The notes: a model not told the origin generated them from the sequence alone. Positions 35,850 to 47,719 are shown, numbered from the stretch's first letter. The stretch is 64,000 nt of DNA from Glandiceps talaboti (GCF_964340395.1 NC_135571.1:2448111-2512110); one strand, 5' to 3'. Made by a program: numbers and translations.

Positions 35850-38800
35850 CTATAGATAAAGCAAATTTATAACATCTTTAGTGAAAGATCTTTCTTTTTC
35901 CCCTTGCGGGATCATTTAAGTATTATAAACTATTATTATTATTTTATCATGCAATAATCTTGACTGAAATATTGTCATTTACCATGTTTCTAAGACTGAA
36001 AGGTAGTCTGTATTCAGATGCAGATTATATTTTGTCGTATTCCTAAAACACCTTCTGAAATATATTTAAATACTAGTTGTATGCAAATACATAACCTATA
36101 ACATACAATCTATAATAGACAGCATGTACACTGCACATACAGAATGCACGCTACTCATCGAGGAATTGGACACATAAAATATAATCTAGCATCTGTACTA
36201 CATTGTATCTCCTCAAACGCCCCAAAGTGGATAACCAGGCATTTGAGTTAGTTGTTCCATAAGAGGGCACTCATGAATATTCATAGAAATGAAAGTCTGG
36301 TAGGTAAGAATAGTTATCTTGACTTCATGGAACGTCCAACGCACACCATGTTATGTTTAAAGCTATTAATTAAAGCGACGATAGTATTAAAGATAAATTA
36401 CAAAGTCAAGACTGTTGACAGTCTAACTGAAAGGTACAAGGTGTTAGATAGTGAGATTACACGTAAATGTATGACAACTCTCTCGGCTAGTTTGACAGGT
36501 AAGACTGTGGCCGTGAAACTGTGACAAGTCTTTCGGCTGCAAATGATACACTTGACAACAAATTAAGACTATAAAGTGTACTTACCCAGCCTCCTTGTTG
36601 TGCTATCCATGCAGAAATTCTTTCACCAATGATAAACTTGACTACAAATGTAACTACTTTATTGAAGAAACCTCTAAATCCTTTTTGTATAACATCCATG
36701 GCTATTCTGTACCCAAACATTAACAAGGCTACGATTCGTCCCCAGTTCAAACCATCCGTAAATATTCTGTACAAAGACAAGACAAAGTACTGCAGCAAAT
36801 AAGTTATCTTAAAATAAAATTAACTTTGTGTTGTAGATTTCACAATAACAATTCTGTATAAAGGAGATAAATCAAAGTACTGCATCAATTATCTTAAAAT
36901 AAATTAAATTAACTTTGTGTTGTAGATTTCACAATAACAATTCTGTATAGAGGAGATAAATCAAAGTACTGCAGCAATTAAGTTATCTTAAAATAAATTA
37001 AATTAACTTTGTGTTGTAGATTTAATAATGACAATTCTGTATAGAGGATATAAGACAAAGTACTGAAGCAATTAAGTTATCTTAAAAAAGAGTAAGTTTG
37101 TGTTGTAGATTTCACAATGACAATTCTGTATAGAGGAGATAAATCAAAGTACTGCAGCAATTAAGTTCTCTTAAACAGAGTAAGTTTGTGTTGTAGATTT
37201 CAATGACAATTCTGTATAGAGGATATAAGACAAAGTACTGCAGCAATTAAGTTATCTTGCATGCATAGAACTACACTAGATGTGTAGATGTACACATCAT
37301 GAAATAGCATAGACATGATGAAAACAATATTGAGGGTGTGAACAATACTGGTGTTAAATCAAGTTTATGTCATCCTACATATGCAGAGTAGTACAGTTTA
37401 GTCACATTGAAGTGATTTGATGGATCAGGAAGTACAACATCAAGACTACATGTACAGTGGATTTCAAAATACCGTTCAGATTTTCTATTTGATAAAACCA
37501 CACAGAAATTAATAAGAAACTTGACATGCGAGAGTTTGAAAAAATACAGCGTCAGCGATTGTAAGGGCAACATGGACACTTTCAAGATCTGGGAGTCACT
37601 GTTTGGACAAAAATGATTCCCAAATTTCCATTTTTATCAACTCTGTATATATTTTAACAGAAATCATGGTATAAACATTTAGAAAACCATCTTTGTCAGG
37701 AGATAAATCCAAATACTCCTAACAAGAGTTGCCACCATGTGATTTACTACAGAGGTCATGTTGTGGGTCAGCTCTCCATGCACCCATATTGTAACAATCA
37801 TTGACGTTGTATTTTCCCAGACTCTGCTGGGGTGGAGCCCTCAACGGTGAGAATCTGGGTAACCAAGACTAGGCTAGAGGGTGAGTTAGGGTCTGGGTTA
37901 GAGGTCAAGTGTTTAGGTTAGACGGCAAGGCCATGAGTATAATGGCAACTTTTCACTTGCCTAAATGTATACAAAACAAAAATATGGAAAACTCTTTCGG
38001 CTTTTATATTGGCTGCAAAAATGTACATTGAGAAAATGAGACTGAAAGTTTTAATATAACCAGGTACCTACTTTCTGGCAATATTTGCAAAATGTTCATA
38101 CGCTGTTGATGGTGTGACATCTAACGCTCGTATCATCGTACGAAATTCACCCGCATAGCGAGCATTGATGTCATCTCCTATCTGTGCTAGCCTCCTACCA
38201 ACTTGAGCTGTAGGACTGATTGGAGTAAAGAAAAAACAACAATAATATAGATTGTTAATGAGTATAGAATTTACACACAATATTGAGACACTTTCTTTCG
38301 GATAACAAAGTAGACAAATAGACATGGAACTCAAGAATAACTTTCTGACTGGCTAACTCTTCTAATACTGGGTAAAAAAAACGTGTTAACACAGACCAGG
38401 CACTAAAACTGCATCAGTATCTGGCTACCCTACCTTACTTAGAAGGACCACAATGCATCAATGCTGTAATTATTTCAGCTATCCTAACCGCAATTTTGAT
38501 TTTTTTCATATTTTCGCTCTTCTCCAAGAAGGATCAAAAGGATGAGCGAAAATTCTATAATTCAAAATAGCATTTAGGATGGTTGAAATAGGGTAACGTT
38601 ACAGTGTGTTAGTCATTCAAGACTACAGGTAGGCTAGTATCAGACTAGCTCAGTGCTAAATACAGGGTCAACATAGTGTTAAGAGTGTGTGCCCCTTCAG
38701 CTAATACATGTATCACATGACATGGACGTACAGCTATGGTGGGTGTTTCCCTAAATTCATCTAATTTCTACAAGAAGATACTATGCAATGAAAATAAAAT

Positions 38801-39089
38801 TTGTGCACATGCAATGCTTGTTGTTCCCTGAATTTCTGGAAAAAGGGTAAAAATATACATTTTTTATTAAAAATAAAATCTGAGTTTCTCACCTCAAAGG
38901 ATTGGTAGTAAACCCTTGTAATTCTGGCACTGATGGTGTCTCACTGTCTGCCTGGAATTCTTGCTGAAACCTTTGGAACATAAAATTTCTGACGATACCC
39001 TCTGCTTGTTCTTGAACATTTTCTTCCGTATCTGGAGGCAGCTCTGTTTGGTTCTCTGTTCTAGTGAAGGTAGGCCTGTTACTGGCCAT
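35739..39089 (-). CDS. BAK1: BAK-type pro-apoptotic BCL-2 family gene, 4 coding exons
   Basis: The spliced frame gives 210 aa, against 211 for human BAK. On the minus strand, coding exons are 39089-38893, 38215-38072, 36766-36586 and 35849-35739; all junctions are GT/AG and phases are 2, 2, 0. Helix 1 region (about residues 22-48) matches BAK in spacing. BH3 is at about residues 71-86 (VGRRLAQIGDDINARY) with the invariant Leu and the Gly-Asp-Asp core. BH1 is NWGR (about 121-124) and BH2 is WIAQQGGW (about 167-174). A hydrophobic C-terminal segment (about 190-207) ends FSRR, a tail anchor. The last intron falls right after the BH2 GGW, a position conserved across the BCL-2 family. BAK sits in the outer mitochondrial membrane, is held in check by BCL-2-like proteins, and when freed by BH3-only proteins oligomerises to release cytochrome c. 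All key motifs are intact, so the gene looks functional. BAX is less likely: BH3 and N-terminus follow BAK. Confidence 0.93.
36586..36766 (-). CDS. BAK1: BAK coding exon 3: BH1 and BH2
   Basis: A 181-nt exon between acceptor TTGTACAG (ending 36767) and donor GTAAGT (36585). It carries GLNWGRIVALLMFGYR and ends with WIAQQGGW. Entry phase 2, exit phase 0. Confidence 0.93.
36774..37262. repeat. ~90-bp minisatellite in the BAK intron before the BH1/BH2 exon
   Basis: AAAGTACTG recurs at 36784, 36874, 36963, 37057, 37146 and 37232 (periods 86-94). On the minus strand each unit contains (T/C)TATACAG followed by AATTGT, closely resembling the true acceptor TTGTACAG/AATATT at the array's edge. See findings. 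Confidence 0.92.
38072..38215 (-). CDS. BAK1: BAK coding exon 2: BH3
   Basis: A 144-nt exon between acceptor CCAATCAG (ending 38216) and donor GTAGGT (38071). It carries the BH3 helix and AYEHFANIARK, the equivalent of the helix that follows BH3 in BAK. Phase 2 at both ends. Confidence 0.93.
38475..38590. mobile_element. Small foldback MITE in BAK intron
   Basis: Imperfect inverted ends of about 42 bases (ATCCTAACCGCAATTTTGA against ATCCTAAATGCTATTTTGA, and further inward TTTTCGCTC on both sides). About 115 bp in total, non-coding. The end sequence is related to the hairpin at 10332-10381. Confidence 0.65.
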
Positions 39090-39118
39090 CTTGTGATATC
39101 TCTTGGTTACTATGGTAA
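38893..39118 (-). CDS. BAK1: BAK coding exon 1, with start codon at 39089
   Basis: Acceptor CTTCTTTCAG ends at 39119. A 29-nt 5'UTR piece precedes ATGGCC (39089-39087), a good start context. Sixty-five codons follow, to donor GTGAGA (38892). It encodes the variable N-terminus and helix 1. Confidence 0.88.
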
Positions 39119-39682
39119 CTGAAAGAAGAAACATGAAAGAGTTCATTAAAATTACAGTGCACTTAATATCAATTAACATGCTTTTCTTGTTTTACTCTTC
39201 CTGAAACTGTTTACTGTATTTTGATCTGATTTGAGATTGAATGTTCATAGACTCTGGGTTCAAAGTATATAAAAATTTCTACTCAGAGTCAAAATATTTT
39301 GGAAGCAAATTCCCTTCTACAACATATCGCAAGAAAGTTTTCAAGAAATTATTTCTACCAAGTGCAATAAACATTCTTAATTCAGGTTCATAGTCAAATG
39401 GTATTTTAGAATTAACATAACATCCTATTGTGCTGAATTTTACTGTCATTTACATTCTGTTCTGTTCTTTGTTACCTATATGTATATCAGTGTTTTAGTC
39501 TTCAGTTGTCTATATTTTGTGTGTAAATTGTATTTTTGTCTCTTTGGGGTGAAGCTAAAGAGAAATTTCCAATGAGGACGATAAAGTTATATTGATTTGA
39601 ACTAAATTTAGGTGAATGTACACGCATGATTTCTTTTTCAGTTTCACAGAAAAGATTTCAAATTCAATTTTTCCAAACTCAC

Positions 39683-39704
39683 CTTATTGAGGTAATTTCC
39701 TCTA
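39683..39704 (-). other. Candidate 22-nt 5'UTR micro-exon of BAK
   Basis: On the minus strand a long pyrimidine tract ending GGTGCAG (39705) is followed 22 bases later by a strong donor GTGAGT (39682). Splicing it to the acceptor at 39119 would put a micro-exon in the 5'UTR. Only the splice signals support it. Confidence 0.35.
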
Positions 39705-39954
39705 CTGCACCGGAGACAGAAAACAAAGAGAGAAAGAAAGATGAAAATTAAACAAAAAAGAAATTACCACACACCACCAATCCAGTACTATTCTAAAACA
39801 GCTTTCAGTTTTGTTTTCTAGTCAGGAATGTTGTTTGCCAAATATTTCTGGTGATGACAAATTTTTTGAATGCTTCCATTACATCAATCCTATTTTAATA
39901 ATAGCATGTTCTAACATGTACATGATGATGATGTCATCTCATTTGTTTATAGCA

Positions 39955-39967
39955 TGACCTCTGACCT
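39955..39967. promoter_or_regulatory. DR1 nuclear-receptor-type site
   Basis: TGACCTCTGACCT, the reverse complement of AGGTCA-G-AGGTCA, is a perfect direct repeat with one-base spacing. Such DR1 sites are bound by RXR heterodimers, HNF4 and COUP-TF-type receptors. Confidence 0.4.
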
Positions 39968-40082
39968 GCATTGTGTGGTTGCAAGCTAGAAGCAGTAGTA
40001 TCACTATCACCTTCATTTGGCATAAACATGATTCTAGAGAACATTACAATGCATACAATTGCAATTAAGCAATATACAATGT

Positions 40083-40170
40083 ATCAAGATCAGTGAGCCT
40101 AATCACAATGTATCAAGATCAGTGAGCCTGATCACAAGGTTTCAAGATCAGTGAGCCTGATCACAAGGTT
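40083..40170. repeat. 29-bp tandem repeat, three copies
   Basis: TCAAGATCAGTGAGCCTGAT-type units start at about 40084, 40113 and 40142, an exact 29-base period. Confidence 0.9.
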
Positions 40171-40289
40171 TCATGTTGTTATCTAACATAAACACAAAAA
40201 ACATTCCTTACAAAGTGTCTGCTCTGTATTTTTTTTTAATGATAACATAAACAAAAAACAAATGTATTCCACCTTTTGTTGCATTAACA

Positions 40290-40510
40290 GGCTACATCAT
40301 GTACACCTTGCATGTCATGACCCCTGACCTTTGACCTGCCTAATTGAAATCTCTACCACCATTATACTTAAGCATTAATTTCATAAATACATTTAACATA
40401 CACATACATGTACATCATGTACACCTTGCATGTCATGACCCCTGACCTTTGACCTGCATGGCTCTACCATTATAGTAATACATTCTTGAAGCACTAATTT
40501 CATAAACAGC
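40290..40510. repeat. ~118-bp tandem duplication carrying two DR1 sites
   Basis: The block starting CATCATGTACACCTTGCATG occurs at about 40296 and 40414, followed in both by a perfect DR1, TGACCTTTGACCT (40325-40337 and 40443-40455). Both copies end with a similar CACTAATTTCATAAA or GCATTAATTTCATAAA tail. Confidence 0.85.
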
Positions 40511-40798
40511 ACACATTGTACATACATATACAATTCAACTAGAATTTCAAGAATACATAATTCTCCCTCTTTACTTGTACATACTATCAATTATAATCTC
40601 GTTCTAATGTAGAGTCACACAGACAAGTTTCACGGAAAATCTAGCTAAATCTGCTGCTGGGGAAAGGATGAACAGTGCATGTCAGTAATAGTAATCTCAG
40701 GCTCACACACTGATGGTGGTTGTAGTTGGTTACTTGTTCAGTTTACTACAATCTCGACCTCAAGTTTGAATGTAACGTAAGTGATGTGAGGACGCGAT

Positions 40799-40822
40799 AA
40801 CGTCATCACATTTATATAAATG
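40799..40822 (-). promoter_or_regulatory. Candidate BAK promoter: CRE-like site and TATA palindrome
   Basis: TTTATATAAA (40811-40820), a perfect palindrome, lies beside a TGACGTTA-like CRE on the minus strand (about 40797-40804). The next 100 bases in the minus direction include a possible donor (GTGTGAGC near 40704). Placement as the BAK promoter is inference only. Confidence 0.22.
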
Positions 40823-41046
40823 CTTCAATAGCCTTAACAACATGTACATGTATCACTGTTGGCAGTAAAAACAGAATTTTGAGCTGGAGAAATCAATTTG
40901 CTTGACTATACAGTGGAGATAATCATAAAACGTACAGGACTAGACTAAGCTAATTTTTTTCTTTTCTAGTTCTGGTGACGAGAAGCGTTAATCATTACAA
41001 TAATAATAATAACTGTATTGCCACATATAAGCACAAAAGCTTATAA

Positions 41047-41197
41047 CAGAAATTGGTGTAGTTTCGAAGATAAAAGACAAGTTAAAAGAAAACGACAGAC
41101 ATTGGTGTAGTTTCGCAGATAAAAGACAAGTTAAAAGAAAACCACAGACATTGGTGTAGTTTCGCAGATAAAAGACAAGTTAAAAGAAAACCACATA
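41047..41197. repeat. 49-bp tandem repeat, three copies
   Basis: ATTGGTGTAGTTTCG occurs at 41052, 41101 and 41150. Copies are nearly identical. Confidence 0.93.
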
Positions 41198-41199
41198 AA

Positions 41200-44100
41200 A
41201 CAGGTAAGAATGTAAACTGAGATAAAATACAATGGTTGACATGAATTAAAAGCAGTGACATAATATGATCTACTAATAAATATATGGTAAACTAAAGAAT
41301 TAAAACATGATGCTCTGTTTAGTGTGCGTACGGCCGTGGGGTAAAAACTGTCACAGAAACGATTTGTCCATTATTTCAATTATTCTATACTGTAACCCTG
41401 AAGGCAGTAATTCAAACATATTGTGTGCAGAGTGAAATTTGCGGTTGATTATCACTGTTATAGCGGTTGATTATTACTGTGAAATTCATCTTATTGTCAC
41501 AATTATTCACCAGTGACAATAAGAATTGGACATGAATCAACATGATACAGCTTCATTTGTATTATTGTTCATAAACTTGAGGACAGGTTCAAAAGTGCAA
41601 AAACACAATGTACCGGTACTTGTACGTCACCACTGAACTTGACACTATAAAAATGACCTCAGTTCTTTGTTTTTTTAGAAAAATAATAATTTTATTTTGA
41701 AGAGTGAAGAAAGAAATATTGACATGTTTTTCTCTTCTTTTCTGTTCCCGGATATAAATATATAAACTGACATTGAACTATACATAAACAAAATTTTGGT
41801 CCATATCAATATAGTGCATGACTGGAAGCAAACAAGCACTCAAATATACCCAAGTAACACAGGTATAAAACGCAATGACACTCAACTGACATCATTTCAT
41901 TTTTGTTGTAATACTCTGGCAATCGCAATTTGGTTTACAAAAATAGACACAAACTAAAACTATTGACAGTATTGTTGTTTGACGTGATAGATTGCACAAG
42001 TGGGTGATAACCATATCTCTATAATCACCCTGTTATCAGGATACAACGTAAACATTGGAAGTCCTCAAAAATGCACTCTATAGCATAATAAACACACTCT
42101 GTAACATCATAAAAGCACTCTGCAATATCATATAAATGCACTTTGTAACGTCATGGTCATCACGAATGCCAAGTTACTGTGAGTACAACTTAACCAACAC
42201 TATACAAAAGTTTACACATATACCAACAATAGTTTGAGTTTGAGTATTCTAGTAAACCGAAACTTAGATTGCCAGAATAGTATTTTTATCAGCTTGTGCC
42301 ATTTAATATATTTGCCTTATATACATATGAAGTATTTTTGACATGTGATGACTAGGTAACACTTCTTGTTACAGAACAAAAGTAATAAAGTATTATCTCT
42401 ACAGTTGTATACATATAACTTTGCTGCAATTGATATAAAATCTGGTTGGTTTATTACTTGGATGGGAACGAAGCAAAATTTAACACAACACGTTGTTAAA
42501 ATATTAATCTTATAGACTGGGAAAGATTTATTCAAGCTGTTGTTGTTGTTGTTGTTATTGTTGACATCTATAAATATAAGTTGGACGATTTGAGCAGCTT
42601 GCGAATGATTTTTTTGCTGAAAGATTTTGCTATATTTCTTAAACGCTAATTTATTTTTAAGATTTGATGGCAATAACAACAAATTCAACATTACATTTTG
42701 CTGCCAAATATTAAATCAACCCTTTACTGACTTGGTTTCAGTAAATCTATGAAATTACACCTTAAATATGGGATATCGGATTTGAAAGGGTTAAAAACAT
42801 GTCCATCAAGGACTTTGGAAGGCTGGTGACATCATTAATTAAAGCCTGCCCTCTATGGTCAAATTATGACATTAAGCTTTCTGTGGACAATAATGTCACA
42901 GGTGACAAGACAATGTTTCAAACATAGTACAAACGATTTTTCCACTCAAAAGTTACGAGATGGCAGATGTACATTTGTTAACTCAAAAGGGATATCTTCA
43001 AATATCGAATGTATAGCAAATTGAATATTTTATTAAATGTACATGCAATTTTTTCTGGCCAACATGGAAAAACCAAATTTTTAGTGACATTCTGTCATTG
43101 CATAAAATCAATTTTGATTGACCAGCAGTAAAAAAAAACAAAAACAAGATATAAAAACTTGACAAAAAAAAAAAAAATAAATTCTACCTTAAAGTTGATT
43201 GTATTTCATTACTTATTCGTAAAAAAAAAGTCACTATTTTTGATTTGAGAATCTATGAATGGAAAATTCTAGCACCCAAAATTATACATATTACAGATTC
43301 ATCCAATGTATGAGAAATATGAAGAAAAAGAAACATTCCACATTTATGATGTTACAGAAGAACTTTCTCTTGACATTGAGCTTATTTTTTTTTTTTTATT
43401 TTTTTTTTTTTACAAAACATCTTTTATTCTATATAATTGAATACAGAAATGTGTTACCAAGGTTACATGTAGTTTATTACATGTATAAAAAGCAAAGCAA
43501 AACTTCCACTCAAATATTGAGGAGATTGTTAGCTTTCAAAATATGTATAGTTTATTGTACATTAAATTTCAAATACGCAAATGAAATACTACATTCTATG
43601 ATTGCAATTTTGGGTGGTAAAATACCTTAAATGAGATTTTGAATACAAAATGGTAATTATTAAGGTTAGAAGTCACTTTTGACATATTCTGTGGTATATT
43701 TTTTTTATTTTCTATATATTTCCGTTACCCACTTTTTTTTAAGAGAAGAAAATTGTAAATTTTAGTCAAAATTTTCAAAATTTGGCCACTTCGTAAAATT
43801 TGCAACTTTATATGCTTTTCAAATAGTATGTGTAACTTTTTGACAAGTGCCAAATAAATGCACAGGTTTTGTCCAATACCACATGACACACCTTCCAACA
43901 GGACAAAGAGGAAATAAAACTACTGTAAAATTGAACACCGACATTGTTGACATTTGTAGCAATATTCATATTCCTAGTCCAATTTTTTTTCAAATTGGAA
44001 AACAAAAGTTGTTAAAAACTGGCATAATTTCAATATATTTATACAAATCCCACCTTTTTTTCCACTAATTTGAAAGATTTTACCACTTTTTTACAAAAAA

Positions 44101-45100
44101 ATATGTTTTCTTTGTTTCCTACCTTGTGTCAGGAGAGCCTGTACCTGTGGTGTATCCCTGTACCAACTTCCCTTTTTCTGTTTACAATATTTGGTCTCTT
44201 CACCTTTTATACTGGCGGAGCAAAAGACAGTAATAATCATAATCAGTTGAAAATGTCCTCTTTGAAAGGGTTAATCCATTTCCTCATTCAGGGGGGTTGG
44301 CTCCCCTTTTGTTACAAGTTATAACTGAAATGCTTTCTTCATGAATCATTTTCCTTATTTAGGTAAAGTTTCCATATTTGGAAATAATGGGTGGAGAATT
44401 CTACTAATTTGCATATCATTATTCCTAATATGGAAAATGTTCCATATTTCTTTACTGCTATTGGCTTTTGGGTATTTGAGTGACAGACTTTATTTTGGCT
44501 ACTGATTTCATTGATAAATCAGGTGTGAATTCACAACAACGGACAAAAACACAGTACATCACTGTTCATCAGCTGCTCAACTTCCTGAAAAACGTTGATA
44601 TTTATGTCAAGGTCACATGATTCCTTTGTATGCAAATGAGATAATCCTGAAACAGATCACAGCGTTTTATTTCACCAACAAGACCAGCTGATTTCATTAT
44701 GTTGACCCAATTTATCATAACAGAAAACCAAAATATACAATATCAGTCACTAGACAAAGGAAATATACCCTCTCTTTTTTATAATAACAACTTCATAAAT
44801 CATTTTAGTTTGAATTTTTTAAATTTCTACTCCATTTATTGAAGATAAAATGTCTCTTATTCATTATTGTTTACATTCTATTCAATTGCCATGGACATAT
44901 AATCATATTTACCAAAGACCCAATGTTTACAAAATGCTTATTATTCTTTGCAAATTTTATTCTCCAAGTCAATCTTTGTGTTCTACATGTACCTGTACAA
45001 TGTAGTATTCCATTGTTTGAGTACTGCATGCAGGGCATAACACATATTGAAACATTCATATACTATAACAAATTGAGTTACTTTCGCTACTAGAAAATTT
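41200..45100. other. Intergenic or intronic stretch without recognised genes
   Basis: AT-rich, with poly-A/T runs and a small (TTG)n at 42538-42560. A possible short TTAA-type foldback, CAACCCTTT...AAAGGGTTAA, lies at about 42719-42797. Frames such as 43259-43630 are T-rich and lack any supporting signal. Confidence 0.5.
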
Positions 45101-45139
45101 TGCAGATTTTTGCAAATTTTACAGCCTCCTATTATCAGA

Positions 45140-45625
45140 GACTTATTACCAAACTGGTACATTGTGGCATTGTACAAGAAGGGTATTTTAGTCAAGGACA
45201 TGTAGATGTACTTATATTACTAATTACCAGACTGGTACACTGTGTTCATGTACAACTACAAGAAGGCATTTTAGTCACTACTTATTTTTACTATTTACCA
45301 TTGAACTGGTACATTGTGTTCATGTACAAAAAGCCATTTTAGTCACTTCTAATTTTTAGTAATTACCAGACTGGTACATTGTGTACATGTACAAAAAGCC
45401 ATTTTAGTCACTTCTTATTTTTACTAATTACCAGACTGGTACATTGTGTTCATGTACTCTTAAGAAGACATTTTAGTCGCTACTTAATTTTACTATTTAC
45501 CAGACTGGTACATTGTGTTCATGTACAAGAAGACATTTTAGTCACTACTCATTTTTACTATTTACCAAAATGGTACACTGTGTTCACATACAAGAAAGCA
45601 TTTTAGTCACTACTTAATTTTCGCA
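45140..45625. repeat. ~65-78-bp minisatellite, about 7 copies
   Basis: The core ACTGGTACATTGTGTTCATG followed by ACATTTTAGTCAC recurs with CTGGTAC at 45154, 45232, 45306, 45371, 45436 and 45505; a seventh copy (TGGTAC at 45571) has lost the C. A/T-rich linkers between cores vary in length. Confidence 0.93.
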
Positions 45626-46028
45626 TTTTTATTTTTCAGTGATTAAAACAAAAATAAGTCTTTATTGAAAATTTCCAGGTGTACAGCATTCATTCCTATG
45701 TTTCCAAGTCAATAACCTGTTTTTAATTTTTATATTGTAAATTTATGTTATGACAAACAATATTACATCTTTTTTGTCACTGTGAAAGTGTAAACAATTG
45801 TTGGAACTCTCTGATGTTACTTTGTGGTGAGACTTTTTATCATCATGATAATTTAAGTGAGATGTCAATCTACATGTATTTGGTTTGTTTACTGACTGCA
45901 TTAAAATTGTCACTCAGGACCCACTACAATGCACATGTAATATGCAATAGTGCTGCAAACATGAATTGTGGTGTCTCAGAGAGGAGATTGTTGAGTAGTC
46001 TATGCAATCTGGACTAAAGCCATGGTAT

Positions 46029-46369
46029 TACTCTGGTAACCGAGGCTTCGGTTTACTAAGATAATGCAGATACAAACTAAAACTATTGTTGCAACATGTT
46101 GATGAAACAGTGCAGATAAGCTACATGTACATGTATTGACTGGATGTTGATTTAATTATCTCACTCTGGTGGCTCTCTGAAAGCTACATTTTGTATTTCA
46201 GTTTATACTTGTTTGCACTATTCTCACAAAGAAAGAACTGCTACATTGTATCACACAAACACATGAACTGCTACACTGTACCACCTGTGAGTGTAATCTA
46301 CCATATATATTTAACAACAATAATTTTAATTTGCTTCTATCTTAAATCGAAGCCTCGATTACCAGAGTT
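46029..46369. mobile_element. MITE with ~25-bp inverted ends
   Basis: The left end ACTCTGGTAACCGAGGCTTC (46029 onward) matches the reverse complement of the right end, ACTCTGGTAATCGAGGCTTC (up to 46369). Similarity continues into TTT and AAGATA. About 340 bp with no coding capacity. The superfamily is not assigned. Confidence 0.7.
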
Positions 46370-47044
46370 GTAAAATATACCTTCAAGCCTCAACAATTAC
46401 GTTACCTAAAAGTTATGCACCATAAACATCTGTGGTTTTTGACATGAATGACTCAAAAATAGAAATAACTATGACATCATTTCACTGTTTGCCATATGTG
46501 CATAAGATGATAGTACACAAAACTGCCTTAATTCAATTTACAAACTAACCCACAGACTTGTATTTTGGATGGTCTAAAATAGTAAGGCAAATCTATAAAC
46601 AGACTATCTACAAACTACCCCACAGATTACATATAGAGTTTTGGAAGGTTTGATAAAGTCAAGCAAGTCTCAGGCTATACAGTGTATATAGACCTGACCT
46701 TGGGAGACTACATTTTTTTGTAGGAGTAACTGGGCCAATTTTTTTTTTGTAAAGTTGGAAATTTTCCATTACAAAACTAAACATAAATTTGATTTAATAC
46801 AAAGCAGTTCAAAGGTTTTAGCACATAAGCAGTTCAAAGGTTTTAGCATTGACTTTTTGATATGTCTTGGTAGACGATCCTCATCAGAATGACAAATTCC
46901 AAAGTTACAGCTGACCACTAGGTGGTTATGAATAACAACTCAAAACACTTGAAGATTAAGACACTTTTTAGTTTTATATACAATGTACATGTATCTCCCA
47001 AGGGACTGTGCCAGTCTTCTTTCAATAGATGCTACATGTGTAAT

Positions 47045-47167
47045 CAGGGGTGAACAAATCATTTTGTGAACTGGTGGTCCGACAGACCAGACAAAGTAAA
47101 ATTTGTGTTGTCCGCCCAAAGAAATCACTAGTCGCGGACCCAGGACCAGTGGATTTGTTCACCCCTG
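47045..47167. mobile_element. 123-bp hAT-like MITE
   Basis: Perfect 16-bp inverted termini CAGGGGTGAACAAATC, with further weaker pairing inward (ACTGGT...GTCCG). Termini starting CAGGGGTG are typical of hAT elements. I do not see a clean 8-bp target duplication. Confidence 0.75.
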
Positions 47168-47719
47168 GTACATTGTAATGTATGTTCACAATACAAATGC
47201 GGGTTTTGGCTCTAAATCAACGTGATACCTGTACATGTACATATTGTAAAACGGATACAATGGATTTTTGGGCCCCATTCACATTGTATTTTGTACTTGA
47301 CCCAGTGTCTGCATTAATCATTGATCAAAATCATCCAATGTTAGCATAACATCAATTTACTCCAATCATTTAGCAGTAACCCTGAACCTGACCCCATAAA
47401 CTGCCCCTTTGACCATTTATCTAGGAAACTAAATACTAGTACTACAGACCTAATCAAATGGGGATTTTCTTTCCACACAAATGTACATGTAATGTTGCCA
47501 TAAACTATCCTCTTGCATCTGGCCTATCTGAACCTGCCTCAGGGTCCACTTAAACTGTTTACATGTACATTTGATTTGTCATGGCAGTTTAAGACTAGAG
47601 TCATCTCAGAGTCAACACAACTTGTCCAGTGTGAACCCCTTAATTGATACTGATACACCCCTCCAAAGTAGCGCAAAGGGTAAACAATTGTTGAATTGTT
47701 TTGTCGCTGATGAATTTCA

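Noticed and set aside
43259-43630. 123-codon plus-strand frame
   Set aside because: Includes a long Phe run from poly-T; no conserved motif or splice pair.
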